Origin: Iodobacter fluviatilis
GTDB lineage: Bacteria; Pseudomonadota; Gammaproteobacteria; Burkholderiales; Chitinibacteraceae
Length of the DNA stretch: 64,000 nt
Direction: 5' to 3'
Assembly (NCBI RefSeq): GCF_900451195.1
Contig: NZ_UGHR01000001.1
Span: 1,178,001 to 1,242,000 of the forward strand
Shown: positions 43,215-51,478 of the stretch, in pieces
Position numbering within the stretch: the stretch's first letter is position 1
Layout: every line of letters starts with the position of its first letter
The notes under the pieces: model-generated
Seen by the model: the letters and a program-made list of their open reading frames with translations, nothing else
What the model was told of the DNA's origin: nothing
The model's database searches: none
Made by a program: the position numbers and the translations under genes

Positions 43215-43477
43215 CAAACAATCAATTACTCGCCATTTATAAGTGGTGCCTTTGTCTTAAGAAAGGCGCACTTTTCGCTATAGCCATTTCTATTGGCTTA
43301 ATAATGACGGCTTATGTTGCCGGAATCATTTCAAATCGCTCATCTAGCTTATTTGATTTTATTTTGCACGTTATTGTTTTTTCTGGGGTGCTTCATTGCA
43401 TACTTGGACTTATTCAAGGAATGTCTGCTATTCAATTGCGTGAGCGCAATAAGGAAAATAGTAAGGAACGTTCCTGA
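43211..43477 (+). CDS. Small membrane protein
   Basis: 88 residues with two transmembrane segments (LFAIAISIGLIMTAYVAGII and FDFILHVIVFSGVLHCILGL) and a charged tail (RERNKENSKERS). Start and stop overlap both neighbours (ATGA and TGATG), so the three small genes are translationally coupled. Function unknown. Confidence 0.6.
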   Translation: MTNNQLLAIYKWCLCLKKGALFAIAISIGLIMTAYVAGIISNRSSSLFDFILHVIVFSGVLHCILGLIQGMSAIQLRERNKENSKERS

Positions 43478-43680
43478 TGGAATCTAATGAATTTTTATTA
43501 GGCCAAGAAAATTTCTTATCTGGCCTGCCGTTAAAGATACCTTTCGAACAAGGTTCAGTGCAGTTTAATGAGTATGAGCGGGGTTGGGTTCAGGCATTGC
43601 GTGGTAATCTTAAAACTTCGGCTAGAAGTGATGATTGTTTTATACCTAGTCGAAATGGTTATATCAGATTGCCTAAATAG
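43477..43680 (+). CDS. Small hypothetical protein
   Basis: 67 residues: MESNEFLLGQENFLSGLPLK, then QFNEYERGWVQALRGNLKTS. Resembles a compact 'Y-x-x-GW' type small domain (also hinted in the gene at 35133, YQAGYRQAL). Not recognised. Third gene of the coupled set. Confidence 0.55.
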   Translation: MESNEFLLGQENFLSGLPLKIPFEQGSVQFNEYERGWVQALRGNLKTSARSDDCFIPSRNGYIRLPK

Positions 43681-43762
43681 TTAAAAAATATAAATTTAAA
43701 ATGTAGTGTTATTGATTTCTTTTCGATTTTATGTGTTTATATTTAAAATAAGGTTAATTGTA

Positions 43763-44143
43763 ATGACAACAATTTATGAGCTTGTAACACGCGCTAAAGA
43801 GATTGATATTGATGGTTTGACTATCTTTGACGGCAATACAATGAGTGATAGAGATTTTTTAAAAAGGCAATGTCAGCTTTTAGTGGAGGTCGGGAGTGAA
43901 ATCGAAAACAAAATTCGCGATTTAGTTACGTTAAGATCATGGGGTAATAACCCTCTTGAAGAGGGGAAAGTTATGCTGGCGTATCTCAATGCTTTAAATA
44001 AGTATTCGCTTGAATTTACAAATATCTTTTCTTTGAAGCCTCAATTTGCTGAGCCGATGAAAAAAGTGAGTGATGAATTGTTGAAAAAATATTCAAATTC
44101 AGTTTTTTATTATAAAAGGCTACAGGATTTTTTTGATTTTTAA
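43763..44143 (+). CDS. Hypothetical helical protein
   Basis: 126 residues from ATG 43763 (AAGG upstream). MTTIYELVTRAKEIDIDGLT, then helices. Not recognised. Convergent with the gene at 44267; a bidirectional terminator separates them. Confidence 0.6.
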   Translation: MTTIYELVTRAKEIDIDGLTIFDGNTMSDRDFLKRQCQLLVEVGSEIENKIRDLVTLRSWGNNPLEEGKVMLAYLNALNKYSLEFTNIFSLKPQFAEPMKKVSDELLKKYSNSVFYYKRLQDFFDF

Positions 44144-44202
44144 GTAAGTATGATGTTTATTTTTGGTATCATGTTTACCTTTTTTATAGTGAAAATATTT
44201 AA

Positions 44203-44245
44203 AAAACACCCCAGTCGCATTCCAAAGGAATAAGGCTGGGGTTTG
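44203..44245. terminator. Bidirectional terminator
   Basis: ACACCCCAG...CTGGGGTTT stem with A run on one side and T run on the other, between convergent genes. Confidence 0.75.
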
Positions 44246-44266
44246 TCTTTTTATGGTGGCATTTTA

Positions 44267-45187
44267 CTAATGTTGATTGCTCACTATTTTAATTGATTTA
44301 TCTACGTATATTTGTGTAGGTTCTATTCCAACGTAGCGAACATAGTTATGTCCTTCTGGATTTACCGCAATTGATTTACGTCCATGCGATTGAATGATGA
44401 CAACCAAGCTATATGCAAGAGCTCGCCACTTTACTTGTTCCTCATCGGTTAATTCTCCAAAATTTTTAATTTCTCTATTGAGATTGAAGTCGCTGCTTGT
44501 CCCTCCTGTCCCATTGAAAAAATAATAGCGATCTTCTAAAAGATTGACCATAAATAAATCATATTCTAATGGCTCTAACGTCAGGATTTTTTGTATTTTG
44601 CATTCCCTAATTTCCCAGTTGAAATTTTTCTTCCACTGGTTGTCTATCCAGTAAGGGGGATTTTCCTGTGGTTTAGAGCATTCATTGATATAGTCTGCAA
44701 TATGGCTAAATTTTATTTTCGTTGAAAATTTCGCAATTATGTGTTGCCCTAAATAGAAAATTGGCTGAGAAACATTTGTTTTTTGATTTATTACTGCTTT
44801 AGCTTGATCATTGCTGCGTTGTTCTGCTAATTGCTTTTGTTTTAATTCATCTAGGACAAGCTCTGCTGCTGCATCGTCAGGGAAAGACTTAGCAAAAGCT
44901 TCTTTTGTCATCAGACGCCTTGCAGCTTCTTTAGAGCGATAGCCGGTGAAAAAGTAGTTGCTATGAATTACACAACGAATATAGGTCCATTCCTCGCCTT
45001 CTAAGCTGAGATATACCCGATCAAATTCAAATTTTTTTCCTGCTTCAAGTACGTCTGTAACTGAGAATGTCTTGTTGTCCGCATATGATTTCATCTCATC
45101 ATATTCGTGGCAATGTATAACAGAGCATTGTTCCAACGTTGCTTTGATGGTTTTTAGTGCATTTTTACGAATGGTTTTATAAGACAT
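44267..45187 (-). CDS. Hypothetical protein
   Basis: 306 residues, not recognised. Helical N-terminus (MSYKTIRKNALKTIKATLEQ), a charged middle (LVLDELKQKQLAEQRSNDQA) and a C-terminal strand-rich part with YFFNGTGGTSSDFNLNREIK. No membrane segment. GGAGC precedes ATG 45187; two-hairpin leader upstream. Last gene of the leftward DUF932 operon. Confidence 0.6.
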   Translation of the reverse strand: MSYKTIRKNALKTIKATLEQCSVIHCHEYDEMKSYADNKTFSVTDVLEAGKKFEFDRVYLSLEGEEWTYIRCVIHSNYFFTGYRSKEAARRLMTKEAFAKSFPDDAAAELVLDELKQKQLAEQRSNDQAKAVINQKTNVSQPIFYLGQHIIAKFSTKIKFSHIADYINECSKPQENPPYWIDNQWKKNFNWEIRECKIQKILTLEPLEYDLFMVNLLEDRYYFFNGTGGTSSDFNLNREIKNFGELTDEEQVKWRALAYSLVVIIQSHGRKSIAVNPEGHNYVRYVGIEPTQIYVDKSIKIVSNQH

Positions 45188-45209
45188 GATGTGCTCCGAA
45201 AGTGAGACA

Positions 45210-45241
45210 CCAATCCCCTTAAGGATTAGTATCCCTAAGGG
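45210..45241 (-). promoter_or_regulatory. Two-hairpin leader of gene 44267-45187
   Basis: CCAATCC...GGATTAG (45210-45229) against CCCTAAGGG (45233-45241), which can pair with the CCTTAAGG core instead (one wobble). Confidence 0.55.
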
Positions 45242-45345
45242 TTATAAAATGTGAAAATTTCTTAAACGCTTTATATAAAAGACTAAGACTTAATTTAATG
45301 ATTAATTACGATAAATCGGTAAGGTTAAATTGCAATCAATCTTTC

Positions 45346-45561
45346 TTACGTGAAGTCTGAAGGCATCACTACCCGAAAAGTCTCAAAATCCTCTTTAGTG
45401 GCAGAACGTACCTGTGTATCGCTTGTAATGTGAACTGGCCCGTTTAGCCAATCATGGCCACCTTTAAGCCTGCTTCCAAAAAGAACCCCCATTAGGCCTG
45501 GATACTCATCATTAATATAACCAAGGGTATGTTCATCTTTAACGACATATTTTACCGCCAT
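45346..45561 (-). CDS. Small hypothetical protein
   Basis: 71 residues from ATG 45561 (AAAGGGA seven bases upstream; the frame extends further without need). MAVKYVVKDEHTLGYINDEY, then GVLFGSRLKGGHDWLNGPVH. Strand-rich, not recognised. Ten bases after the previous gene. Confidence 0.65.
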   Translation of the reverse strand: MAVKYVVKDEHTLGYINDEYPGLMGVLFGSRLKGGHDWLNGPVHITSDTQVRSATKEDFETFRVVMPSDFT

Positions 45562-45571
45562 GATTGTCCCT

Positions 45572-45892
45572 TTATTGCGGCTTATTTGTTTGCAGCCTAA
45601 TTTGGTCTGCGCGAATAGAGATTGCATGAGTAAGTCGTGGCCAATTTTCATCTGCCATTTCTAGGCTTCCTTGGAGATAAAGGGCATCGCACCTCTCAAT
45701 GATTTTCTTGAGTTGTTCTAAAGACACAGCCGTCGTGATTAGGTTAAGAGCTGTGGTGAAATCTGGAATGTGGATTCGTCTTTGCAACGTTAGGTCATAT
45801 TCCCCGTCTGAAAGCACAATTTGCATTACTTCGATGTTTTTCAACTTCGAGCATAAGGCCGCGAAAGTTGCCATTTCGTCAGTAGTGAGCAT
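45572..45892 (-). CDS. Small hypothetical protein
   Basis: 106 residues from ATG 45892 (GAGGA eight bases upstream). MLTTDEMATFAALCSKLKNI, then LTTAVSLEQLKKIIERCDAL. Helical, not recognised. Follows DUF932 after a terminator-like hairpin. Confidence 0.65.
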   Translation of the reverse strand: MLTTDEMATFAALCSKLKNIEVMQIVLSDGEYDLTLQRRIHIPDFTTALNLITTAVSLEQLKKIIERCDALYLQGSLEMADENWPRLTHAISIRADQIRLQTNKPQ

Positions 45893-45913
45893 AAATATTT
45901 TCCTCAAAAAAAA

Positions 45914-45944
45914 GAGTGCGGGCCTAAGGCCCACACTCTTCGTT
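45914..45944 (-). terminator. Terminator-like hairpin after the DUF932 gene
   Basis: On the minus strand AAGAGTGTGGGCC-tta-GGCCCGCACTCTT followed by T6. It lies between two genes of the same orientation, so it may attenuate the downstream genes. Confidence 0.75.
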
Positions 45945-45981
45945 GATAAGCACCATAATAGCTTCGGTGCGATTTTAAAAA

Positions 45982-46812
45982 TTAATGCTTAAGCTGAGCC
46001 ATTTTTTCGGCCAGCGTCCACAAAGCTTTATTCAGGCGTACATTCTCAGATACGCCTTTCACTGCGCGTGTTGACGTCCGGTTCCCTTTGGCTGTTCTTC
46101 CGCTTAATCCGCCACGGATCAAGTTTTCTTGAACAGTGTTAAAGGTGGTCCATAAGTCAGGCAGTTTGTCTTCTGATCGACGATAAGAAAGTAACTTTGA
46201 ACTGTCGATGGGAGCTGCATCTGCGCTTTCATATTTCAGCTCTAATGCCGATTCAGCAAAAATATTTCGCTCCCGATCGTTCAATTGCGTGGATTGCATC
46301 AGGTCTATTTTGCCCATCAACATGGGTGTTTCTTTAACAACTTCATAGGTCCCTTCGATAACATCATCAATCAAATTTCGACCGGAGTGATGTACTCGCA
46401 CAGACGCAAAAGTGGCATCAGAAACAATAATTCCATTGGAGCAGACAAAGCGGAATAAGCCAGCATGCAACTGGTAGCTGCTACTTCCGTCATGACTGTT
46501 TAATAGAATAATTTCAGGGCAAATATCTGTTTTGGATAAATCATTTTGGTGTCGAAGCACAACCATATGCTTGGTGTGATCTCGGCGGTCGAGATCACGC
46601 GTCTTACTTTGCATGGCTCGGACCGGCACAAAACCTTCAGCACGCATGGCATCAAGTACTTGGATGGTGGGGATGAACTGATAACGCTCAGAACGACTGT
46701 CGTGAGGATCTTCAGCAAAGACGCTTGAAGCTGCACGACGGAGTTGGTCATTGCTTAGAGAGGACGCGATAGCGCCACGATTACTGTGCATTAAATGAGA
46801 AGTACCGAACAT
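45982..46812 (-). CDS. DUF932 protein
   Basis: 276 residues. RYQFIPTIQVLDAMRAEGFV, RDHTKHMVVLRH, EIILLNSHDGSSSYQLHAGL, FRFVCSNGIIVSD and the C-terminal LWTTFNTVQENLIRGGLSGR are characteristic of the DUF932 family, very common in plasmid leading regions and phages; the function is unknown, with a role during DNA entry suspected. GGAG lies eight bases before ATG 46812. Leader and promoter element #2 lie upstream. Confidence 0.9.
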   Translation of the reverse strand: MFGTSHLMHSNRGAIASSLSNDQLRRAASSVFAEDPHDSRSERYQFIPTIQVLDAMRAEGFVPVRAMQSKTRDLDRRDHTKHMVVLRHQNDLSKTDICPEIILLNSHDGSSSYQLHAGLFRFVCSNGIIVSDATFASVRVHHSGRNLIDDVIEGTYEVVKETPMLMGKIDLMQSTQLNDRERNIFAESALELKYESADAAPIDSSKLLSYRRSEDKLPDLWTTFNTVQENLIRGGLSGRTAKGNRTSTRAVKGVSENVRLNKALWTLAEKMAQLKH

Positions 46813-46833
46813 GATGAATCTCCAAAAAAGAAG

Positions 46834-46870
46834 AACACCATGCCCGCCTGGGATGGTGTTCCCAGTGGGG
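46834..46870 (-). promoter_or_regulatory. Two-hairpin leader of the DUF932 gene
   Basis: AACACCAT-g-CCC-gcct-GGG-ATGGTGTT (46834-46860) against CCCAGTGGGG (46861-46870), which can pair with the core. Confidence 0.65.
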
Positions 46871-47014
46871 TGAATTTAAAAGTGAAAAGCTTAAATGCTG
46901 ATCTGTGCCTTAGTACAAACGGCTTCAAGATCTGCTACACAAAAAAACTGAATAATCTTCTTTGTGTTTGGGGGGTGAAAAATACAAGTTGAGGCGATTT
47001 GCTATACGCAATGA

Positions 47015-47102
47015 CTGTGTTTCAGCTCGTGTTCAGTTCGCACGTCAAATTAATGATTGAAGCATGAATTTTCATTATCTACGAAGCCCTTATTGTTTGC
47101 AA
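47015..47102 (-). promoter_or_regulatory. Promoter element #2 (TTGCAA-N17-GATAAT plus hairpin box)
   Basis: On the minus strand TTGCAA (47097-47102), 17-bp spacer, GATAAT (47074-47079), 26 bases, then TTTGACGTGCGAACTGAACA, CGAGCTGAAA, CACAG. The box arms are CGTG and CACG, compensating changes relative to CGCG/CGCG in elements #1 and #3. Confidence 0.65.
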
Positions 47103-47225
47103 CATTAAAGGGAAGTGCTAATTATTTGAATTATTTTGAGAATAGTCATATTAAATCAGCATAATTTCTTTCAAAGTTTTACTACTTTGTTACAATGTTC
47201 GAAGGATAAAATCAGCGAGATGACA

Positions 47226-47684
47226 ATGAGTACAGACTTAAATTGCCCTACATGTAATAGCGATGCGACACAGCGACTTTCTGTGATCTTTGAGCACGGA
47301 ATATCTGACATTAATACTTCATCCAATACATCAGGTATCGGGCTGGGCCGAGGTGGTTTGGGCCTAGGGTTAGCAAAAACGAAAACACGGGGAACTGCCC
47401 AGACAGCAATGTCTCTGAAGGCTTCTCCTCCACCTAAAAAGCGACTATTGAAGCCGCTTGGGTACATCTTTCTAGCGTATTTTGTTCTTAGTCTCTTTAT
47501 GGGGCACAACAAGGTACTTGCTGGGCTTGCTGGCACTTTGTGGATTGCAGGTTCTGTAGCTTGGATAGTCTTTGCTGTTAATTACAACTCGAAAACATGG
47601 CCACCTCTCAAAGCCATATGGGATGACTCGTTTCTTTGTAATCGTTGCAACCACATGTTTCAAGTTGGTAAGAACAGATCTTGA
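47226..47684 (+). CDS. Zinc-ribbon membrane protein
   Basis: About 152 residues from ATG 47226 (47220 also possible). N-terminal CPTCNSDATQRL and C-terminal FLCNRCNHMFQVG form a split CxxC...CxxC zinc ribbon around two transmembrane segments (LGYIFLAYFVLSLFMGH and GLAGTLWIAGSVAWIVFAV). A Gly-rich stretch (GIGLGRGGLGLGLAKT) links them. Higher GC than neighbours. Possibly a cargo gene together with the convergent AbiTii-like gene. Confidence 0.6.
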   Translation: MSTDLNCPTCNSDATQRLSVIFEHGISDINTSSNTSGIGLGRGGLGLGLAKTKTRGTAQTAMSLKASPPPKKRLLKPLGYIFLAYFVLSLFMGHNKVLAGLAGTLWIAGSVAWIVFAVNYNSKTWPPLKAIWDDSFLCNRCNHMFQVGKNRS

Positions 47685-47776
47685 TTGAAGTGCCTTAATG
47701 AAGTTATTGCGGGCTCTTTCAAATAGTATTGAGGATGCTTGAAAGTGCCCGTTCAGCTTCCCAAATTCCAAGGGGA

Positions 47777-48661
47777 TCAAGCAGGAATATTGTAGTAGTG
47801 GCAGAGCGCATTAGTAAGCAGAGTTGGAGCAACTGATCCGGCAATTTTAAGGCTACCTGAGTAAGCGCTTCCAATCATATTTCCAAGCCAACCTCCAACC
47901 TTATGACCTAAATTAGCTGATGAAGTAGGAGCAGGAGAGCCATCAACAGCCAGCTTTAATTCAGCAATATCCTTATCTTGGATGCCATATTCTTTAAGTT
48001 GATGTTCAAGCGAACTGAAGTCACCTGCAATGATCCTGTTTTGCTGGCTAATATCACCAGTATTGCCTGCACCTATTGTTCCAGCGTTATTAACATTTCC
48101 ATGGAAGTTAATATTATTTATTGTCATTTCTGCCGCCCCTTTCTTTTCTTCATTAGAAAACTGTAATCCTTCACCTAAAATATTTTTTTGTTCAAGCAAC
48201 AATGCCCAGTCGAGTATTTTTGATCGCGTGTTTGAAAGTATTTTAGTCATTTGAGTTGAGGGGATAAACCATTTCATCTGGAAATTGGTGTTAGTCATTG
48301 CATTTAATACAGTCGCCAGATAAGAAGGTAGATCAGCATGCAACGTTTCCTCACTTTTGGCTAATTCAGTCAGCATTGACACTGGTTGGCTGATGCTAAC
48401 CGTTGTTAGCTCATCGTAGATATCCTGTGTTTCACTATTTGCAAAATTACCAACCTCACATGGAATCCATCCCCTGTGTGGATTCCATGCTTTGATTGGA
48501 ATATCTTTTAAAATTCGGTAATCAGGAAGAATGTCTGCTGATGGATAACCATTTAGCTCATATTCAAGCCAATCGGATATATCTTGTAAGCCTAGCTTTA
48601 CTGATATCATCTTTGCTCTTGATAGCAATTCTTCAATGCTAGTCGAGGTTGAACTTGCCAT
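47777..48661 (-). CDS. AbiTii-domain protein, abortive-infection-like
   Basis: 294 residues from ATG 48661 (GTG 48694 possible). STSIEELLSRAKMISVKLGL, QDISDWLEYELNGYP, LPDYRILKD match the N-terminal AbiTii domain of abortive infection proteins. The middle carries INNINFHGNVNNAGTIGAGN, a type of strand repeat often following such domains, then a helical tail. It stands alone between zinc-ribbon and membrane-protein genes. A phage-defence role is expected from the family but the mechanism is unknown. Confidence 0.7.
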   Translation of the reverse strand: MASSTSTSIEELLSRAKMISVKLGLQDISDWLEYELNGYPSADILPDYRILKDIPIKAWNPHRGWIPCEVGNFANSETQDIYDELTTVSISQPVSMLTELAKSEETLHADLPSYLATVLNAMTNTNFQMKWFIPSTQMTKILSNTRSKILDWALLLEQKNILGEGLQFSNEEKKGAAEMTINNINFHGNVNNAGTIGAGNTGDISQQNRIIAGDFSSLEHQLKEYGIQDKDIAELKLAVDGSPAPTSSANLGHKVGGWLGNMIGSAYSGSLKIAGSVAPTLLTNALCHYYNIPA

Positions 48662-48857
48662 GTCCTGCAATTTTAGTACGGGAGAGTTTTGCACCGCTCA
48701 CTACTCATAGATTAGTCATGGTCACATGTTATCTAATCCTTAGAAAAACAAATAGTCCCGTTTTCAAATTCAACGACCGATATGACTTCAAAACCTTACA
48801 TGGCCCAGGTGACGGCTTAAGCCAAAGTGCGGCCACTCCCTATATGTTTGAGCTGTA

Positions 48858-48889
48858 AAAAGCCGCTCCCCTGAAAGGGGAGCGGCTTT
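48858..48889. terminator. Strong bidirectional terminator
   Basis: AAAGCCGCTCCCC-tgaaa-GGGGAGCGGCTTT. It separates the leftward gene ending at 48920 from the AbiTii region. Confidence 0.9.
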
Positions 48890-48919
48890 GTTATTTAGCG
48901 CTGGCATTAATCGCTAGGT

Positions 48920-49444
48920 CTAGTTATTTGCATTGCTATCGATAGGTATCCATTGGTAAAAATTGGCTACCTGTTCGCACCGATAGTTTTTTCCGTTAAA
49001 CGTATACTCTCCTCCCGGCGAAAATGTGTATGGTTTTGATGTTTCAAATGAGAAGCAGAAACGTTGAACTTCATCAACAGGGATAAATGTAAACTCTTTT
49101 GAATGAAAGCTATCTATAACGGCCAATGTTGCCATCAAGAGTATGAACATAATAATTAAAGTGATTGTTAAATTATCACACATTTTATCGATTACTTTTC
49201 CATTTACTTTGTCAAAAAATGTATTTGATTTTTCGCAATTAGAATATAAATGATCAAGATAATATTCCAGTGCGTTTATATTTAATGATTTATGTTGTTC
49301 ATCAATAACTTTGCCATTGAGCTGTTCAGGGTGGTAAGCTAAATCTATAACATCTGGGTCATTTACGTCATATCCTGCTTTTATAAGTAAAACATTTGAA
49401 TGAATACGTGTAATTAAATCAGGATGTGTTGAGTGAATGGTCAT
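48920..49444 (-). CDS. Hypothetical membrane protein
   Basis: 174 residues. One transmembrane segment (~90-112, LTITLIIMFILLMATLAVID), a soluble helical N-part and a C-terminal domain with Cys residues (RFCFSFETSKPYTFSPGGEY, YRCEQVANFYQW). GGAAAT precedes the ATG. Last gene of the leftward operon that starts at 51461. Not recognised. Confidence 0.6.
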   Translation of the reverse strand: MTIHSTHPDLITRIHSNVLLIKAGYDVNDPDVIDLAYHPEQLNGKVIDEQHKSLNINALEYYLDHLYSNCEKSNTFFDKVNGKVIDKMCDNLTITLIIMFILLMATLAVIDSFHSKEFTFIPVDEVQRFCFSFETSKPYTFSPGGEYTFNGKNYRCEQVANFYQWIPIDSNANN

Positions 49445-49476
49445 TTTTTATTTCCAATTTAGATTTTAAAAAAATA

Positions 49477-49902
49477 TTACGCTACGTAGTAAAACTCTTC
49501 ATCTGGATCAAAGCGCTTAAGTGCATCAATAACAATTTCAAGATGGAGTTTTTCAGCGATCAGTAATGGATTAATTTTATCGAATGGTGTTTCTCGATAG
49601 ATTGTGTTGAGTAACTCCAGCTTTTCATCGTCAGCCCCGATAATTTCGGCAATTGCATACTGGCTATTAGGAACGATATAAAGCTGACTTGTTTCAAGAT
49701 CTAAATACCAATGCCCTTTGTAAAACTCTTCTGGAAAGGCACTGGGTTCTGTTCGGCTTTCTACTTCAAAAGTATATTGGCCAGACTCGTTTGAATCGAA
49801 ACCTGAAGTATTGCCATTACTTATCAGCCTTAGAACCTCAAGTATGGAATTTTCTAAATCTAACGTTGTTTTGCCGGTAATCGAAATTGCTAGCTTTTTC
49901 AT
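49477..49902 (-). CDS. Hypothetical protein
   Basis: 141 residues from ATG 49902 (the upstream frame runs through the leader). MKKLAISITGKTTLDLENSI, LEVLRLISNGNTSGFDSNES reads like an alpha/beta start; the C-terminus is acidic. Not recognised. Own two-hairpin leader at 49923. Confidence 0.6.
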   Translation of the reverse strand: MKKLAISITGKTTLDLENSILEVLRLISNGNTSGFDSNESGQYTFEVESRTEPSAFPEEFYKGHWYLDLETSQLYIVPNSQYAIAEIIGADDEKLELLNTIYRETPFDKINPLLIAEKLHLEIVIDALKRFDPDEEFYYVA

Positions 49903-49922
49903 GGTGTATCTCGTAATAAGCA

Positions 49923-49962
49923 GGTACACCAACCCGTTAGGTGTCGATGCACCCACTGGGTT
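49923..49962 (-). promoter_or_regulatory. Two-hairpin leader of gene 49477-49902
   Basis: ACACC...GGTGT closes around CCCGTT; ACCCACTGGGTTT just beyond pairs with the AACCC core instead. Confidence 0.5.
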
Positions 49963-49978
49963 TGAAAAATAGACGTAA

Positions 49979-50005
49979 AAAAGCCCACGTCGAAACGTAG
50001 GCTTT
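49979..50005 (-). terminator. Terminator between 50025 and 49902
   Basis: AAAGCCCACGT-cgaa-ACGTAGGCTTT, with T and A runs on either strand. Confidence 0.7.
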
Positions 50006-50024
50006 ATTGAGCTAAAAGTAACTT

Positions 50025-50174
50025 TTAGCTTGGTTTTATTTTTTGATTATCATCGTTACGTTTCAGCCTGCGACTATTCCACGACAACGCTAAACCTGCG
50101 GCCACGCCTGTGAAAATAATTGCAAAGATAAATACTAAAGCTAGTTGGATGATTTGGGTAAGAACTGGGTTCAT
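50025..50174 (-). CDS. Small membrane protein
   Basis: 49 residues from ATG 50174: MNPVLTQIIQLALVFIFAII, FTGVAAGLALSWNSRR and a charged tail. One transmembrane helix. GGGGAG upstream. Overlaps the previous gene by four bases (ATGA). Not recognised. Confidence 0.6.
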   Translation of the reverse strand: MNPVLTQIIQLALVFIFAIIFTGVAAGLALSWNSRRLKRNDDNQKIKPS

Positions 50175-50383
50175 TGATCTGGCTCCCCAAAAATTAAATC
50201 TAATAGGGTTGCTGCAGCGAATGCAGACATCCAAATTAGTATAGCACCGATGGCACAAATGATAATGTACTCATCTCCTGATACCTTTGTGCCAGCCACA
50301 TAAAACCCCCCTGCACCAGCGAGGCCAACCACTCGGAAATGGTCTGCCATTTTCCTAGCCGCAAAGTTATGTTTTTTAACCAT
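50171..50383 (-). CDS. Small membrane protein
   Basis: 70 residues from ATG 50383 (GTG 50395 possible). Two hydrophobic stretches: VVGLAGAGGFYVAGT and YIIICAIGAILIWMSAFAAA. Coupled to the following small membrane gene. A GACC/GGTC hairpin (CTTTGGTC-gtca-GACCAAAG, 50433-50452) lies upstream behind radC. Not recognised. Confidence 0.55.
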   Translation of the reverse strand: MVKKHNFAARKMADHFRVVGLAGAGGFYVAGTKVSGDEYIIICAIGAILIWMSAFAAATLLDLIFGEPDQ

Positions 50384-50448
50384 TAAAGATCTCACTTCAT
50401 CGCGCTTTCGTTAAGGTGTTCTTGTTTCTTTGGTCTGACGACCAAAGG

Positions 50449-50943
50449 CTATAGAAGACCATGCTCTGCAAAGCTGTAATGATTTTTCCTTGCTACGATG
50501 ATGTGATCTAGGACGCTAATATTCAGGAGCTCTAAACCGTTTTTAATTTCGGTTGTGGTTCTTAAATCGGATTGGCTTGGTTCCGCGTGTCCGCTTGGAT
50601 GGCAATGAGCTAATACAACTGCAACTGCGTCATGCTGAAGTGCTCGACGTGCAATGACACGAGGGTAAGCCCTGACCTCGTTGACTGTTCCGCTAAATTC
50701 TCGGTGTGTGGCGATTACTTGATGCTTGGCATCAAGGTAGGATACAAAGAAAGATTCTAGGCCGTCATATCCAAATACGAGCTGATAGTAGTCTACCAGT
50801 GCTTTGGGACTCTTTATTACACATTCCCTTTTTAATGTGCTGTCCCATATTGCAAGCAAGCGATCCCTTGCTTGCAGGAGCTGTGTCATCTCATCCAAAG
50901 AGTAGTTTGGTGAAGTTTCTTGAGCTGATGTGTAAATTTGCAT
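50449..50943 (-). CDS. radC: RadC/JAB-domain protein
   Basis: 164 residues from ATG 50943 (AAAGGA seven bases upstream). The JAMM motif is intact: E/H113-C-H115-PSG...SQSD126 (LAHCHPSGHAEPSQSDLR), with FFVSYLDAKHQVIATHREFS and LDHIIVARKNHYSFAEHGLL. RadC-like JAB proteins are widespread on plasmids and phages; despite the name no repair role is proven, and a metalloprotease or nuclease role in DNA entry is suspected. Two-hairpin leader upstream. Confidence 0.9.
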   Translation of the reverse strand: MQIYTSAQETSPNYSLDEMTQLLQARDRLLAIWDSTLKRECVIKSPKALVDYYQLVFGYDGLESFFVSYLDAKHQVIATHREFSGTVNEVRAYPRVIARRALQHDAVAVVLAHCHPSGHAEPSQSDLRTTTEIKNGLELLNISVLDHIIVARKNHYSFAEHGLL

Positions 50944-50965
50944 GATTGTTCCTTTCTTAAGGGAA

Positions 50966-50996
50966 TCATGCCCCCAGTGGGCATGACCCAATGGGG
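50966..50996 (-). promoter_or_regulatory. Two-hairpin leader of radC
   Basis: TCATGCCC...GGGCATGA (50966-50986) is a perfect 8-bp hairpin; CCCAATGGGG (50987-50996) pairs with its CCCCAGTGGG core with one mismatch. Confidence 0.65.
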
Positions 50997-51017
50997 ATTG
51001 AATGAAGGTGAATTTAT

Positions 51018-51461
51018 TTAAGCTAAATGCAGATCTTCTGTCTCCGGTGAATTGCTGAGTACGGAAGGAAACGCGTCTTTAAGATCTTGCAAACTAAGTA
51101 AGTGGTTTTTCCAATCATGCTCTGTGGGCGTTACTTTGTTTTGAAAGGCCCCCAACGCGTCGGCAAAAATGCAACGTAATGCAAGTACCTGCTTCGTTGT
51201 AAAAGTATGTGTGCTGTCTGGATTAGTGCAAAGAGTTGGTTCTGCATAGTCTGTGCTTTTAATCACGGCTGTCACATTGACTAAACTTACGCCGCTTTCG
51301 ATTAAACGATCGTAATGTTTTAGAGCTTCAGCTTCTGGGTCGTTGTGATCGCCAAGAAGGTATGGCTGCCAGTGATCTGTATCGCCAATTGTCCAGCAGA
51401 CGATGAATGATTTTTCTTTTTTATTCATGCTGCTGTTTAAAGCGATTTCTTTGCTCATCAT
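51018..51461 (-). CDS. Hypothetical protein
   Basis: 147 residues: KKEKSFIVCWTIGDTDHWQP, YLLGDHNDPEAEALKHYDRL and a helical C-terminus. Not recognised. AAGGAAAAC precedes ATG 51461. First gene of the radC operon, after repeat copy 4 and its own leader. Confidence 0.65.
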   Translation of the reverse strand: MMSKEIALNSSMNKKEKSFIVCWTIGDTDHWQPYLLGDHNDPEAEALKHYDRLIESGVSLVNVTAVIKSTDYAEPTLCTNPDSTHTFTTKQVLALRCIFADALGAFQNKVTPTEHDWKNHLLSLQDLKDAFPSVLSNSPETEDLHLA

Positions 51462-51478
51462 GTTTTCCTTAAAGACGA

